Origin: DASZIT01 sp963709665
Lineage (GTDB): Bacteria > Actinomycetota > Acidimicrobiia > Acidimicrobiales > RAAP-2
Assembly (NCBI GenBank): GCA_963709665.1
Contig: CAVPWU010000009.1
Span: forward strand, 1-64,000
Direction of reading: 5' to 3'
Length of the DNA: 64,000 nt
The notes beneath the pieces were generated by a model. The model was not told the DNA's origin. It saw only the letters and a program-made list of their open reading frames with translations, and did no database searches. How positions within the stretch are numbered: position 1 is the stretch's first letter; each line of letters starts with the position of its first letter. The position numbers were made by a program, and so were the translations under genes. Shown piece after piece: positions 18,313-27,800 of this stretch.

Positions 18313-19424
18313 ATGGTGGTGGAGGAGAGGTCGACAGGGGCCAGGTAGGCGGGGGGGCTGGCCGGGGAGGTGGTGTTCACCGTCGGGTAGCCGTCGAACA
18401 CCGCGGTGACGCCGATGGAGAACGCCGGGACGGTCACCGCCGTGGTGACCGCGTACTCGGACATCGTCTGGGAGGCCACCGACCCCACGGTTCCGTTGAC
18501 CGTGAACTGGGCGCTGACCGTCGGCATCGAGGTGCTGTTCCCACCCGGAATCAGCACCGAGGCGGGCAGCGAGAGCTCGATGTAGGGATACGTCGTCTTG
18601 TAGCTGCCGGTCATCTGGGCGGTGCACAACGTCGAGGCGGCGGTGCAGTAGGTGGCGTCGGAGACGCCCGAGGTGTACGAATCCCCTCCGGTCTGCACCA
18701 TGGACCCCGGCACGTAGGTCAGCCCGGTCGGCACCGGGAAGATCAGGGTGAAGCTCCCGATGGTGGTGATGTCGGCGGTGATGCCGTCCAGTGTGTACGA
18801 GGCCGGCACGTAGGTTGCCGCCGGAGCGGTGGTCAGCGTGATGGTCGAGCCGTTGGCCGCACTGGCGGGTGCGGTGGCCACCACGCCGACGTTCTCGGCA
18901 ATGGCGAAGGGTCCGAGGGTGGTGCCGCTGACATCCACCGAGAGGTTCTCCCCGATGGGCTGCACGGCGGCCACCGCGTTGAAGGTGACGGTGGCGGTGG
19001 TGCACGAGGCGTTGGCGCTCGAGTACGGCGTCACCCCGGTGGCGCAGACCCCGAAGGTGACCACCTGGTTGCCGGCCGTCGAGGTGGTCGGGGTCCAGGA
19101 CAGGATACCGGTGGAGTCGATGGTGGCGGTGCCGCTGGCTGACTGGGTGACCACGGTGAGCGACGCCGGATCGATCGACGCCGCCCCCCCGGTCACCAGA
19201 GTGTCCACCTGGAACGAGTTGGTGGGGAGGGTGGCTCCCGCCGCCAGCAGGCTGTAGGGGGTGTAGGCGGCGGTGCCGTTGGCCACCACCGGGGCGCCGG
19301 CCGCCCCGGCCACCTGGGTGCCGAGGACCTGGACCGTCGAGACGACCATCGCCGCCACCAGCAGCGCCCAGCCCGCCGATCTCCCGAATCGAACCATGGA
19401 CCTTCGCCGGGTGCTCGTCAACAT
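15786..19424 (-). CDS. TIG-repeat protein 1, N-terminal open segment
   Basis: The intact open portion from the start codon to the first frameshift, 1,212 residues as read. AGGAG lies 8 nt upstream of ATG 19424, with a possible -10 TAGGAC about 20 nt further up. It contains the signal peptide, the N-terminal domain shared with the neighbouring giant gene, and about nine complete TIG domains. The last ~20 residues, after about 15860, are out of frame and Ser/Pro-rich, so the true product either ends there as a truncated secreted protein or continues if the deletion is an artefact. Confidence 0.6.
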   Translation of the reverse strand: MLTSTRRRSMVRFGRSAGWALLVAAMVVSTVQVLGTQVAGAAGAPVVANGTAAYTPYSLLAAGATLPTNSFQVDTLVTGGAASIDPASLTVVTQSASGTATIDSTGILSWTPTTSTAGNQVVTFGVCATGVTPYSSANASCTTATVTFNAVAAVQPIGENLSVDVSGTTLGPFAIAENVGVVATAPASAANGSTITLTTAPAATYVPASYTLDGITADITTIGSFTLIFPVPTGLTYVPGSMVQTGGDSYTSGVSDATYCTAASTLCTAQMTGSYKTTYPYIELSLPASVLIPGGNSTSMPTVSAQFTVNGTVGSVASQTMSEYAVTTAVTVPAFSIGVTAVFDGYPTVNTTSPASPPAYLAPVDLSSTTITAAPPTVTAVAPAAGPTAGGTSVTITGTNLTGATAVKFGTVAATGVKVNSATSVTATAPAGTAGTVNVTVTTPGGTSATSAADDYTYAAVPTVTGVSPISGPTAGGTSVTITGTNLTGATGVKFGTVAATGVTVNSATSVTATAPAGTAGTVNVTVTTPGGTSATSAADDYTYAAVPTVTAVSPSSGPTAGGTSVTLTGTNLTGATAVSFGGTAATSFSVVSATSVTATAPAGTAGTVNVTVTTPGGTSATAAANDYTYIAAPTVTAVSPASGPVAGGTTVTVTGTNLTGATSVKFGTVAATGVTVTNATTLTAVAPAGTAGTVNVTVTTAGGTSATSAADDYTYAAAPTVTAVSPSSGPTAGGTSVTLTGTGFTGATSVKFGTVAATGVTVVSATSLTATAPAGTAGTVNVTVTTPGGTSATSAADDFTYVAAPTVTAISPTSGPTAGGTTVTLTGTNFTGVTAVHFGGTAATTFTVNSATSITATAPAGSVGAVDVTVTATGGTSATSAADQFTYVAAPTVTGVSPTSGPTAGGTTVTVTGTGFTGATTVKFGTVAATGVTVTSSTTLTATLPAGAAGTVDVTVTTAGGTSAASAADQFTYVALPTVTSVSPTSGPLAGGTTVTITGTNLTGATAVKFGTTAATSFTVNSATSITATAPAGTAGTVNVTVTTVGGTSATSAADDYAYTAAPAVTSVTPNDGALGGGSTVTIAGTGFTGATAVKFGTTAATSFTVVSATSITATSPAGSGTVDVTVTAPGGTSATSAADQFTYVAAPTVTAVSPTSGPATGGTSVTITGTNFTGVTGVKFGTVAATGSPSTQPPPSPSRRPPAPAPSMSP

Positions 19425-19480
19425 CGTCGCCGTCTCCTGGGTTTCTCGTCCTACCGTGGTGGTGGTGGCCCCCCACCGGA
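19425..19480 (-). promoter_or_regulatory. Putative promoter and RBS of TIG-repeat protein 1
   Basis: On the minus strand a TAGGAC hexamer lies about 17 nt before an AGGAGA ribosome-binding site, which is 8 nt before the ATG. No convincing -35 box is seen. The RBS is clear; the -10 is tentative. Confidence 0.35.
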
Positions 19481-19567
19481 CGGCCGGGGAGCCGGTTGCG
19501 TTGGTACTCGATCACTCGGCCGTCCCTCGACCGATCCCGCCATTCCCCCGTCGCCGGCCCCGAACGA

Positions 19568-19600
19568 CCGATGCCCGAAGCGGAACGCTCCGGGCATCGG
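19568..19600 (-). terminator. Hairpin terminator of TIG-repeat protein 2
   Basis: CCGATGCCCG (19568-19577) and CGGGCATCGG (19591-19600) form a perfect 10-bp stem. The loop holds a further AGCG/CGCT 4-bp stem with a GAA triloop. It lies about 20 bp past the stop of the leftward giant gene 2. There is no T-run, which is common in high-GC actinobacteria. Confidence 0.7.
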
Positions 19601-19618
19601 GGTCAGGCAGCCATCACC

Positions 19619-21866
19619 CTCCTCAGCTGGCCATGGCCACGATGGGGGCGTTGAGCGTCTTGCCGCCCAGGGAGCCGAAGAACGGGGCGTCGTAGGAGAA
19701 CATGCCGCCGTCGGCCGCCACCAGCCAGTAGCCGCTGGTGTTGGCGTCGGTGGCCATGCCCACGATGGGCTGGTTGAGGACCAGGTTCCCCGTCGAGCCG
19801 TGGAAGGCGGCGTCGCCGTAGGCGAAGATGCCGCCGTCGCTGGCCACCATCCAGTAGCCCTGGCCGTCGGGGGTGGCCGACATCCCCTCGATGGGCTTGT
19901 TGAGGACCAGGTTGCCGGCCGAGCCGTGGAAGGCGGCGTCACCGAAGGCGAAGATGCCGCCGTCGCTGGCCACCATCCAGTAGCCCTGGCCGTCGGGGGT
20001 CGACGCCATGGCCACGATGGGCTTGTTGAGGATCTTGCCCCCCAGGGAGCCGTAGAAGCCGGCGTCGCCGTAGGCGAAGAGCCCGCCGTCGGCGGCCACC
20101 AGCCAGTAGCCCTTGCCGTCGGGGGTGGCCGCCATGCCCACGATGGGCGAGTTGAGGACCTGGGAGCCGGTGGAGCCGTAGAAGCCGGCGTCGCCGTAGG
20201 CGAAGATGCCGCCGTCGGAGGCCACCATCCAGTAGCCCTTGCCGTCGGGGGTGGCGGTCATCCCCTCGATGGGCTTGTTGAGCTTCAGGTTCCCCGCCGA
20301 CCCGTAGAAGGCGGTCTGGCCGTAGGAGAACACCCCGCCGTCACTGGCGGCCAGCCAGTAGCCGTTGACGTAGCCGGGCCCGTAGATGGCGTAGTAGCAG
20401 CCCACGTAGGCGGTGTCCGACGAGGTGCCCACCAGGCCGATCTCCTGGGCCGACCCGACGTGGGGGTTGACCGCATCGGCGACGGTGACCGTGACGGTGG
20501 TGTCGTCCCCGATGGAGGCCGACCCGAGGGTGATGCGGGTGGTGCTGGAGGGCAGCCCGGGCACCAGGCCCACCGAGGCGACGGTGGCCGAGCCCCCGCC
20601 GGCCACGCTCACCGAGTAGTCGGAGGCCACCAGCGGCAGCGACGAGCCGATCACCGCCCCCAGGGTGATGGTGCCCCCGGCCCCCAGGGCCCCGGTGCCC
20701 GAGGTGGTGAACTTGAAGGCCAGGTCGCCGGTCAGCGAGGCGTAGGGGTTGGACGGGGTGATCGACACGCCGGTGACCGAGGTGGCGCCCGGGGCCCGGG
20801 GGGTGACCGGGTTGGAGTGGCCGGAGGCCGGTCCCGTCCCCACCCCGTTGGTGGCGGTCACCGTGAAGGTGTAGACGGTGCCGTCGGTCAGCCCGGTGAC
20901 CACCACCGAGGTGGCCCCGGCGCCGGCCGGGGTGGTGCCCACCGCCGTGGAGCCGGCGTAGGTGGTCACCGTGTACCCGGTGATGGCCGAGCCGTGGGAG
21001 GCCGGGGCCGACCAGGTCACCGTGGCGCTGTGGTTGCCGGCGGTGGCCGTCCCGATGGTGGGGGCGCCCGGGGCGGTGGCCACATAGGTGAACTGGTCGG
21101 CGGGCGAGGTGGCCGAGGTGCCGCCCACCGTCGTCACCGTGACGTCCACCGTCCCCACCGCTCCGGCCGGGGCGGTGGCGGTGATCGAGGTGTCGGAGTC
21201 GACGGTGAACGAGGTGGCCGCCGTGGTGCCGAACTTGACCCCGGTGGCCCCGGTGAAGCCGGTGCCGGTGACGGTCACCGAGGTGGCGCCGGTGAGGGGG
21301 CCGCTAGCCGGGCTGACGGCGGTGACCGTCGGGGCGGCCACGTAGGTGAACCGGTCGGCCGCCGAGGTGGCCGAGGTCCCGCCCTCCGTCGTGACGGTGA
21401 CGTCGACGGTGCCGGTGCCCGCCGGCGCATTGGCGGTGATCGAGGTGGCCGAGTTGACCGTGAACGACGTGGTGGTGGCCCCGAAGCTGACCGAAGTGGC
21501 CCCGGTGAGGCCGGTGCCGGTCACGGTGACGGTGGTCCCACCGGTCTCCGGACCCGACGTCGGGCTCACCGACGTCACGGTCGGGGCGGCCACGTAGGTG
21601 AACCGGTCGGCCGCCGAGGTGGCCGAGGTGCCGCCCGGGGTGGTCACCCGCACATCGACGGTCCCGGTCCCGGCCGGGGCGGCGGCGGTGATCGAGGTGG
21701 CGGAGGTCACCGTGAACGAGGTCGCCGCCGTGGTGCCGAACGCCACGGCGCTGGCCCCGGTGAGGGCGGTGCCGGTGATGGTCACGGTGGTCCCGCCGGT
21801 GGCCGGCCCGCTGGTCGGGCTGAGGGCGGTGACGGTCGGGGCCCCTGCATAGGTGAACTGGTCGGC
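19619..21866. repeat. Duplicated block, copy 2 (identical to 8137-10384)
   Basis: Second copy of the 2.25-kb block described at 8137-10384, forming the 3' end of giant gene 2. Flanks differ: the terminator hairpin at 19568-19600 is not in the shared block, and the TIG units to the right of 21866 are different. Confidence 0.88.
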
Positions 21867-24800
21867 CGATGAGATGGCCGACGTCCCCCCGATGGTGGTC
21901 ACCGTCACGTCGACGGCGCCGAGACCGGCCGGCGAGGTGGCGGTGATGGAGGTGGCGGAGTTCACCGTGAAGGAGGTGGCCGCCGTGGTGCCGAAGGTGA
22001 CCGCCGATGCCCCGCTGAAGCCGGTGCCGGTGATGGTCACGCTGGTACCGCCCGCCGTGGGCCCGGTGGCCGGGCTGACCGCGGTGACGGTCGGGGCGCC
22101 CACGTAGGTGAACTGGTCGGCCGCCGAGGTGGGCGACGTACCTCCGACCGTGGTGACGGTGATGTCGACCGTCCCGGTGCCGGCCGGCGCCGTGGCGGTG
22201 ATGGAGGTGCCCGAGTTGACCGTGAAGGAGGTGGCCGCCGTGGTGCCGAAGGTGACGGCGGTGGCTCCGGTGAGGCCGGTACCGGTGACGGTCACCGTGG
22301 TGCCGCCGGTGGCCGGTCCGCTGGTCGGGCTGACCGACGTGACGGCCGGGGCGGCCACGTAGGTGAACTGGTCGGCCGCCGAGGTGGCCGAGCTGCCCCC
22401 CGTCGCCGTCACCGTGATGTCGACGGTGCCGCTGCCGGCAGGGGCCGAGGCGGTGATGGACGAGCTGGAGTTGACGGTGACCCCGGTGGCGGCGTTCGCA
22501 CCGAACGACACCCCGGTCACTCCGACGAAGTTGGTGCCGCTGATGGTCACGCTGGTGCCACCACCCGTCGGACCACTGGTCGGGCTGACCGAGGTGATCG
22601 TCGGGGCGGCCACGTAGGTGAACTGGTCGGCCCCCGAGGTGGCCGAGGTCCCGCCGGTGGTGGTCACCCGGACGTCGACGGTGCCGGTGCCGGCCGGTGA
22701 CGTGGCGGTGATCGAGGTGGCCGAGACAACCGTGTAGGCGGTGGCGGCGGTGCCGCCGAAGGTGACCGCCGTGGCCCCGGAGAAGCCGGTGCCGGTGACG
22801 GTCACGGTGGTCCCGCCGCCCAGCGGGCCGACGTTCGGGCTGAGCGACGTCACGGTCGGCGCACCCACGTAGGTGAACTGGTCGGCCGCCGAGGTGGCCG
22901 AGGTGCCGCCGAGGGTGGTCACCCGGACGTCGACGGTGCCGCTCCCGGCCGGGGACGTGGAGGTGATCGAGGTGGGTGAGATGACCGTGTAGGCGGTGGC
23001 GGCGGTGCCGCCGAAGGTGACCGCGCTGGCCCCGCTGAAGCCGGTGCCGGTGATGGTCACGGTGGTCCCGCCGGTGGCCGGACCCGAGGTCGGGCTGATC
23101 GACGTCACGGTGGGGGCGGCCACGTAGGTGAACTGGTCGGCCGCCGAGGTGGCCGAGGTCCCGCCCACCGTCGTCACCCGGACGTCGACGGTGCCGGTGC
23201 CGGCCGGCGACGTGGCGGTGATCGAGGTGGCCGAGTTCACCGTGAAGGAGGTGGCGGCGGTGCCGCCGAAGGTGACCGCCGTGGCTCCGGTGAAGCCGGT
23301 GCCGGTGATGGTCACGGTGGTCCCGCCGGTGGCCGGCCCGCTGGTCGGGCTGAGCGAGGTCACGGTGGGGGCGGCCACGTAGGTGAACTGGTCGGCCGCC
23401 GAGGTGGCCGAGGTGCCGCCGGTCGTCGTCACCCGGACGTCGACCGTCCCGGTGCCGGCCGGCGACGTGGCGGTGATCGAGGTGGCCGAGTTCACCGTGT
23501 AGGAGGTGGCGGCGGTGGAGCCGAAGGTGACCGCCGACGCCCCGCTGAAGCCGGTGCCGGTGATGGTCACGGTGGTCCCGCCGGTGGCCGCACCCGAGGT
23601 CGGGCTGAGCGACGTCACGGTCGGCGCACCCACGTAGGTGAACTGGTCGGCCGCCGAGGTGGCCGAGGTGCCGCCGATCGTCGTGACGGTGACGTCGACG
23701 GTGCCGCTCCCGGCCGGGGACGTGGAGGTGATCGAGGTGGGTGAGATGACCGTGTAGGCGGTGGCGGCAGTGGAGCCGAAGGTGACCGCGCTGGCGCCGC
23801 TGAAGCCGGTGCCGGTGATGGTCACGGTGGTCCCGCCGGTGGCCGGACCCGAGGTCGGGCTGATCGACGTCACGGTGGGGGCGGCCACGTAGGTGAACTG
23901 GTCGGCCGCCGAGGTGGCCGAGGTCCCGCCCACCGTGGTCACCCGGACGTCGACGGTGCCGGTGCCGGCCGGCGACGTGGCGGTGATCGAGGTGGCCGAG
24001 TTCACCGTGAAGGAGGTGGCGGCGGTGCCGCCGAAGGTGACCGCCGTGGCTCCGGTGAAGCCGGTGCCGGTGATGGTCACGGCGGTCCCGCCGGTGGCCG
24101 GCCCGCTGGTCGGGCTGAGCGAGGTCACGGTGGGGGCGGCCACGTAGGTGAACTGGTCGGCCGCCGAGGTGGCCGAGGTGCCGCCGGTCGTCGTCACCGT
24201 GACGTTCACGGTCCCGGTGCCGGCCGGCGCCGTGGCGGTGATCGAGGTCGCCGAGTTCACCGTGTAGGCGGTGGCGGCGGTGGAGCCGAAGGTGACCGCC
24301 GACGCCCCGGTGAAGCCGGTGCCGGTGATGGTGACGGCGGTCCCCCCGGTGGCCGGACCGGTGGCCGGGCTGACCCCGGTGACGGTCGGCGCGCCCGCGT
24401 AGGTGAACTGGTCGGCCGCCGAGGTGGCCGAGGTGCCGCCGATCGTCGTGACGGTGACGTCGACGGTGCCGCTCCCGGCCGGGGACGTGGAGGTGATCGA
24501 GGTGGGTGAGATGACCGTGTAGGCGGTGGCGGCAGTGGAGCCGAAGGTGACCGCGCTGGCGCCGCTGAAGCCGGTGCCGGTGATGGTCACGGTGGTCCCG
24601 CCGGTGGCCGGACCCGAGGTCGGGCTGATCGACGTCACGGTGGGGGCGGCCACGTAGGTGAACTGGTCGGCCGCCGAGGTGGCCGAGGTCCCGCCCGGGG
24701 CGGTCACCACCACGTTCACCGTGCCGCTACCGGCGGGGGACGTGGCGGTGACCGAGGTGGCCGAGTTGACCGTGAAGGAGGTGGCCGAGGTGGTGCCGAA

Positions 24801-27800
24801 CTTGACGGCGCTGGCGCCCAGGAACCCGGTCCCGGTGACGGTGACGGTGGTGCCCCCGGTCGCCGGCCCGCTGGTCGGGCTGACGGCGGTGACGGTCGGA
24901 GCGCTCTCGTAGGTGAACTGGTCGGCCGCCGAGGTGGCCGAGGTCCCGCCCGGTGTGGTCACCGTGATGTCGACGGTGCCGGTGCCGGCCGGGGAGGTTG
25001 CCGTGATGGAGGTGCCGGAGACGACCGTGAACGAGGTGGCGTTGGTGGTGCCGAACTTGACCCCCGTGGCACCGGTCAGGTTCGCTCCGGTGATGGTCAC
25101 CAAGGTGCCACCCGAGACGATGCCGGCCGTCGGGCTGATTCCCGACACCGACGGCCCGGAGGTGTAGGTGAACTGGTCGGCAGCGGTGGTGGCCGAGGTC
25201 CCACCGGTGGCGGTCACCGTGACGTTGACGGTTCCGGCCGACCCCGCCGGTGCGGTGGCGGTGATGGAGGTCGGGGAGTTGACGGTGACCCCGGTGGCGG
25301 CGTTGGAGCCGAACTTGACACCGGTCACCCCGGCGAAACCGGTACCGGTCACGGTGACACTGGTACCGCCACCGGTGGGACCGCTACCGGGGCTCACCAG
25401 CGTGACGGTGGGAACGCCGTAGTAGGTGAACTGGTCGGCCGCCGAGGTGGCCGAGGTTCCCCCCACCGTCGTCACCTTGATGTCGACGGTGCCGGTGCCG
25501 GCCGGCGCCGTGGCGGTGATCGAGGTGGACGAGACGACCGTGTAGGCGGTGGCGGCGGTGGAGCCGAAGGTGACCGCCGACGCTCCGGTGAAGCCGGTGC
25601 CGGTGACACTGACCGTGGTTCCACCGGCCAGGGGTCCGACGTTCGGGCTGACCGACGTCACGGTGGGGGCGGCCACGTAGGCGAACTGGTCGGCCGCCGA
25701 GGTGGCCGAGGTGCCACCGGTCGTCGTCACCGTGACGTTCACGGTGCCGGTGCCGGCCGGCGCCGTGGCGGTGATCGAGGTGGACGAGACGACCGTGTAG
25801 GCGGTGGCGGCGGTGGAGCCGAAGGTGACCGCCGTGGCCCCGGTGAAGCCGGTGCCGGTGATGGTCACGGCGGTCCCGCCGGTGGCCGGACCCGAGGTCG
25901 GGCTGACCGACGTCACGGTGGGGGCGGCCACGTAGGCGAACTGGTCGGCCGCCGAGGTGGCCGAGGTGCCGCCGATCGTCGTCACCGTGACGTTCACGGT
26001 GCCGGTGCCGGCCGGTGATGTAGCGGTGATCGAGGTGGACGAGACGACCGTGTAGGCGGTGGCGGCGGTGGAGCCGAAGGTGACCGCCGTGGCCCCGGTG
26101 AAGCCGGTGCCGGTGATGGTCACGGCGGTCCCGCCGGTGGCCGGACCCGAGGTCGGGCTGAGCGACGTCACGGTGGGGGCGGCCACGTAGGCGAACTGGT
26201 CGGTCGCCGAGGTGGCCGAGGTGCCACCGGTCGTCGTCACCGTGACGTTCACGGTGCCGGTGCCGGCCGGTGATGTAGCGGTGATCGAGGTGGACGAGAC
26301 GACCGTGTAGGCGGTGGCGGCGGTGGAGCCGAAGGTGACCGCCGACGCTCCGGTGAAGCCGGTGCCGGTGATGGTCACGGCGGTCCCGCCGGTGGCCGGT
26401 CCGGTGGCCGGGCTGACCGACGTCACGGTGGGGGCGGCCACGTAGGCGAACTGGTCGGCCGCCGAGGTGGCCGAGGTGCCACCGGTCGTCGTCACCGTGA
26501 CGTTCACGGTGCCGGTGCCGGCCGGTGATGTGGCGGTGATCGAGGTGGACGAGACGACGGTGTAGGCGGTGGCGGCGGTGGTGCCGAACTTCACGGCGGT
26601 AGCTCCGGTGAAGCCGGTGCCGGTGATGGTCACGGCGGTCCCGCCGGTGGCCGGACCGGTGGCCGGGCTGACCGACGTCACGGTGGGGGCGGCCACGTAG
26701 GCGAACTGGTCGGCCGCCGAGGTGGCCGAGGTGCCACCGGTCGTCGTCACCGTGACGTTCACGGTGCCGGTGCCGGCCGGTGACGTGGCGGTGATCGAGG
26801 TGGACGAGACGACCGTGTAGGCGGTGGCGGCGGTGGAGCCGAAGGTGACCGCCGACGCTCCGGTGAAGCCGGTGCCGGTGATGGTCACGGCGGTCCCGCC
26901 GGTGGCCGGACCCGAGGTCGGGCTGACCCCGGTGACGGTCGGCGCGCCCGCGTAGGTGAACTGGTCGGCGGCCGAGGTTGCCGACGTACCTCCCACTGTC
27001 GTCACCGTGACGTCGACGGTGCCGGATCCGACCGGGGACGTGGCGGTGATCGAGGTGGACGAGACGACCGTGTAGGCGGTGGCGGCGGTGGTGCCGAACT
27101 TCACCGCGCTGGCTCCGGTGAAGCCGGTGCCGGTGATGGTGACGGTGGTCCCGCCGGTGGCCGGCCCCGTACTGGGGCTGATCGACGTGACGGTCGGGGC
27201 GGCCACATAGGTGAACTGGTCGGCCGCCGAGGTGGCCGAGGTCCCCCCGATGGCGGCCACCGTGACGTCGACGGTGGCGCTGCCGGCCGGGGCGGTGGCG
27301 GTGATGGAGGTGGCGGAGTTGACGGTGACCCCGGTGGCGGCGGTGGTTCCGAACTTGACCCCGGTGACCCCGGTGAAGTTGGTACCGGTGATGGTCACGG
27401 TGGTCCCGCCGGTGGCCGGTCCGGTGGCCGGGCTGATCGACGTGACGGTCGGGGCCGCCACATAGGTGAACTGGTCGGCCGCCGAGGTGGCGGAGGTGCC
27501 GCCCGAGGTCGTCACCGTGACGTCGACGGTGCCGGTGCCGGCCGGGGACGTGGCCGTGATGGAGGTCGCCGAGTTGACGGTGTAGGAGGTGGCAGCGGTC
27601 GTGCCGAACTTGACGGTGGTGGCCCCGGTGAAGCCGGTGCCGGCGATGGTCACCGTCGAGCCACCGGCCAGCGGACCGTCGTTGGGGCTCACCGAGGTGA
27701 CCGTCGGGGTGGAGGCGTAGGTGTAGTCGTCGGCCGCCGAGGTGGCGGAGGTGCCGCCGGGGGTGGTGACGGTGACGTTGATCGTCCCGGCGGCGCCGGC

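Larger units (their letters stand above)
8141..19424 (-). pseudogene. Giant secreted TIG-repeat protein 1, interrupted by two one-base deletions
   Basis: Read leftward from ATG 19424, this is one gene broken at about 15858 (a CCCC run reduced to CCC) and about 14637 (one base lost from a GTGATGG or GTGACGG context). Restoring two bases gives 11,286 nt, exactly 3,762 codons, matching a single ancestral ORF of 3,761 residues. Order: signal peptide (~1-41, ending VAGA), a paralogous N-terminal domain (~42-370), 34 TIG/IPT domains of 84-85 residues, one fibronectin type III domain, a ~130-residue region, then six GYW repeats. No LPxTG anchor is visible. TIG arrays occur in adhesins and surface enzymes, so adhesion or envelope structure is likely. 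The breaks may be real or sequence errors in a hard repeat. Confidence 0.75.
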
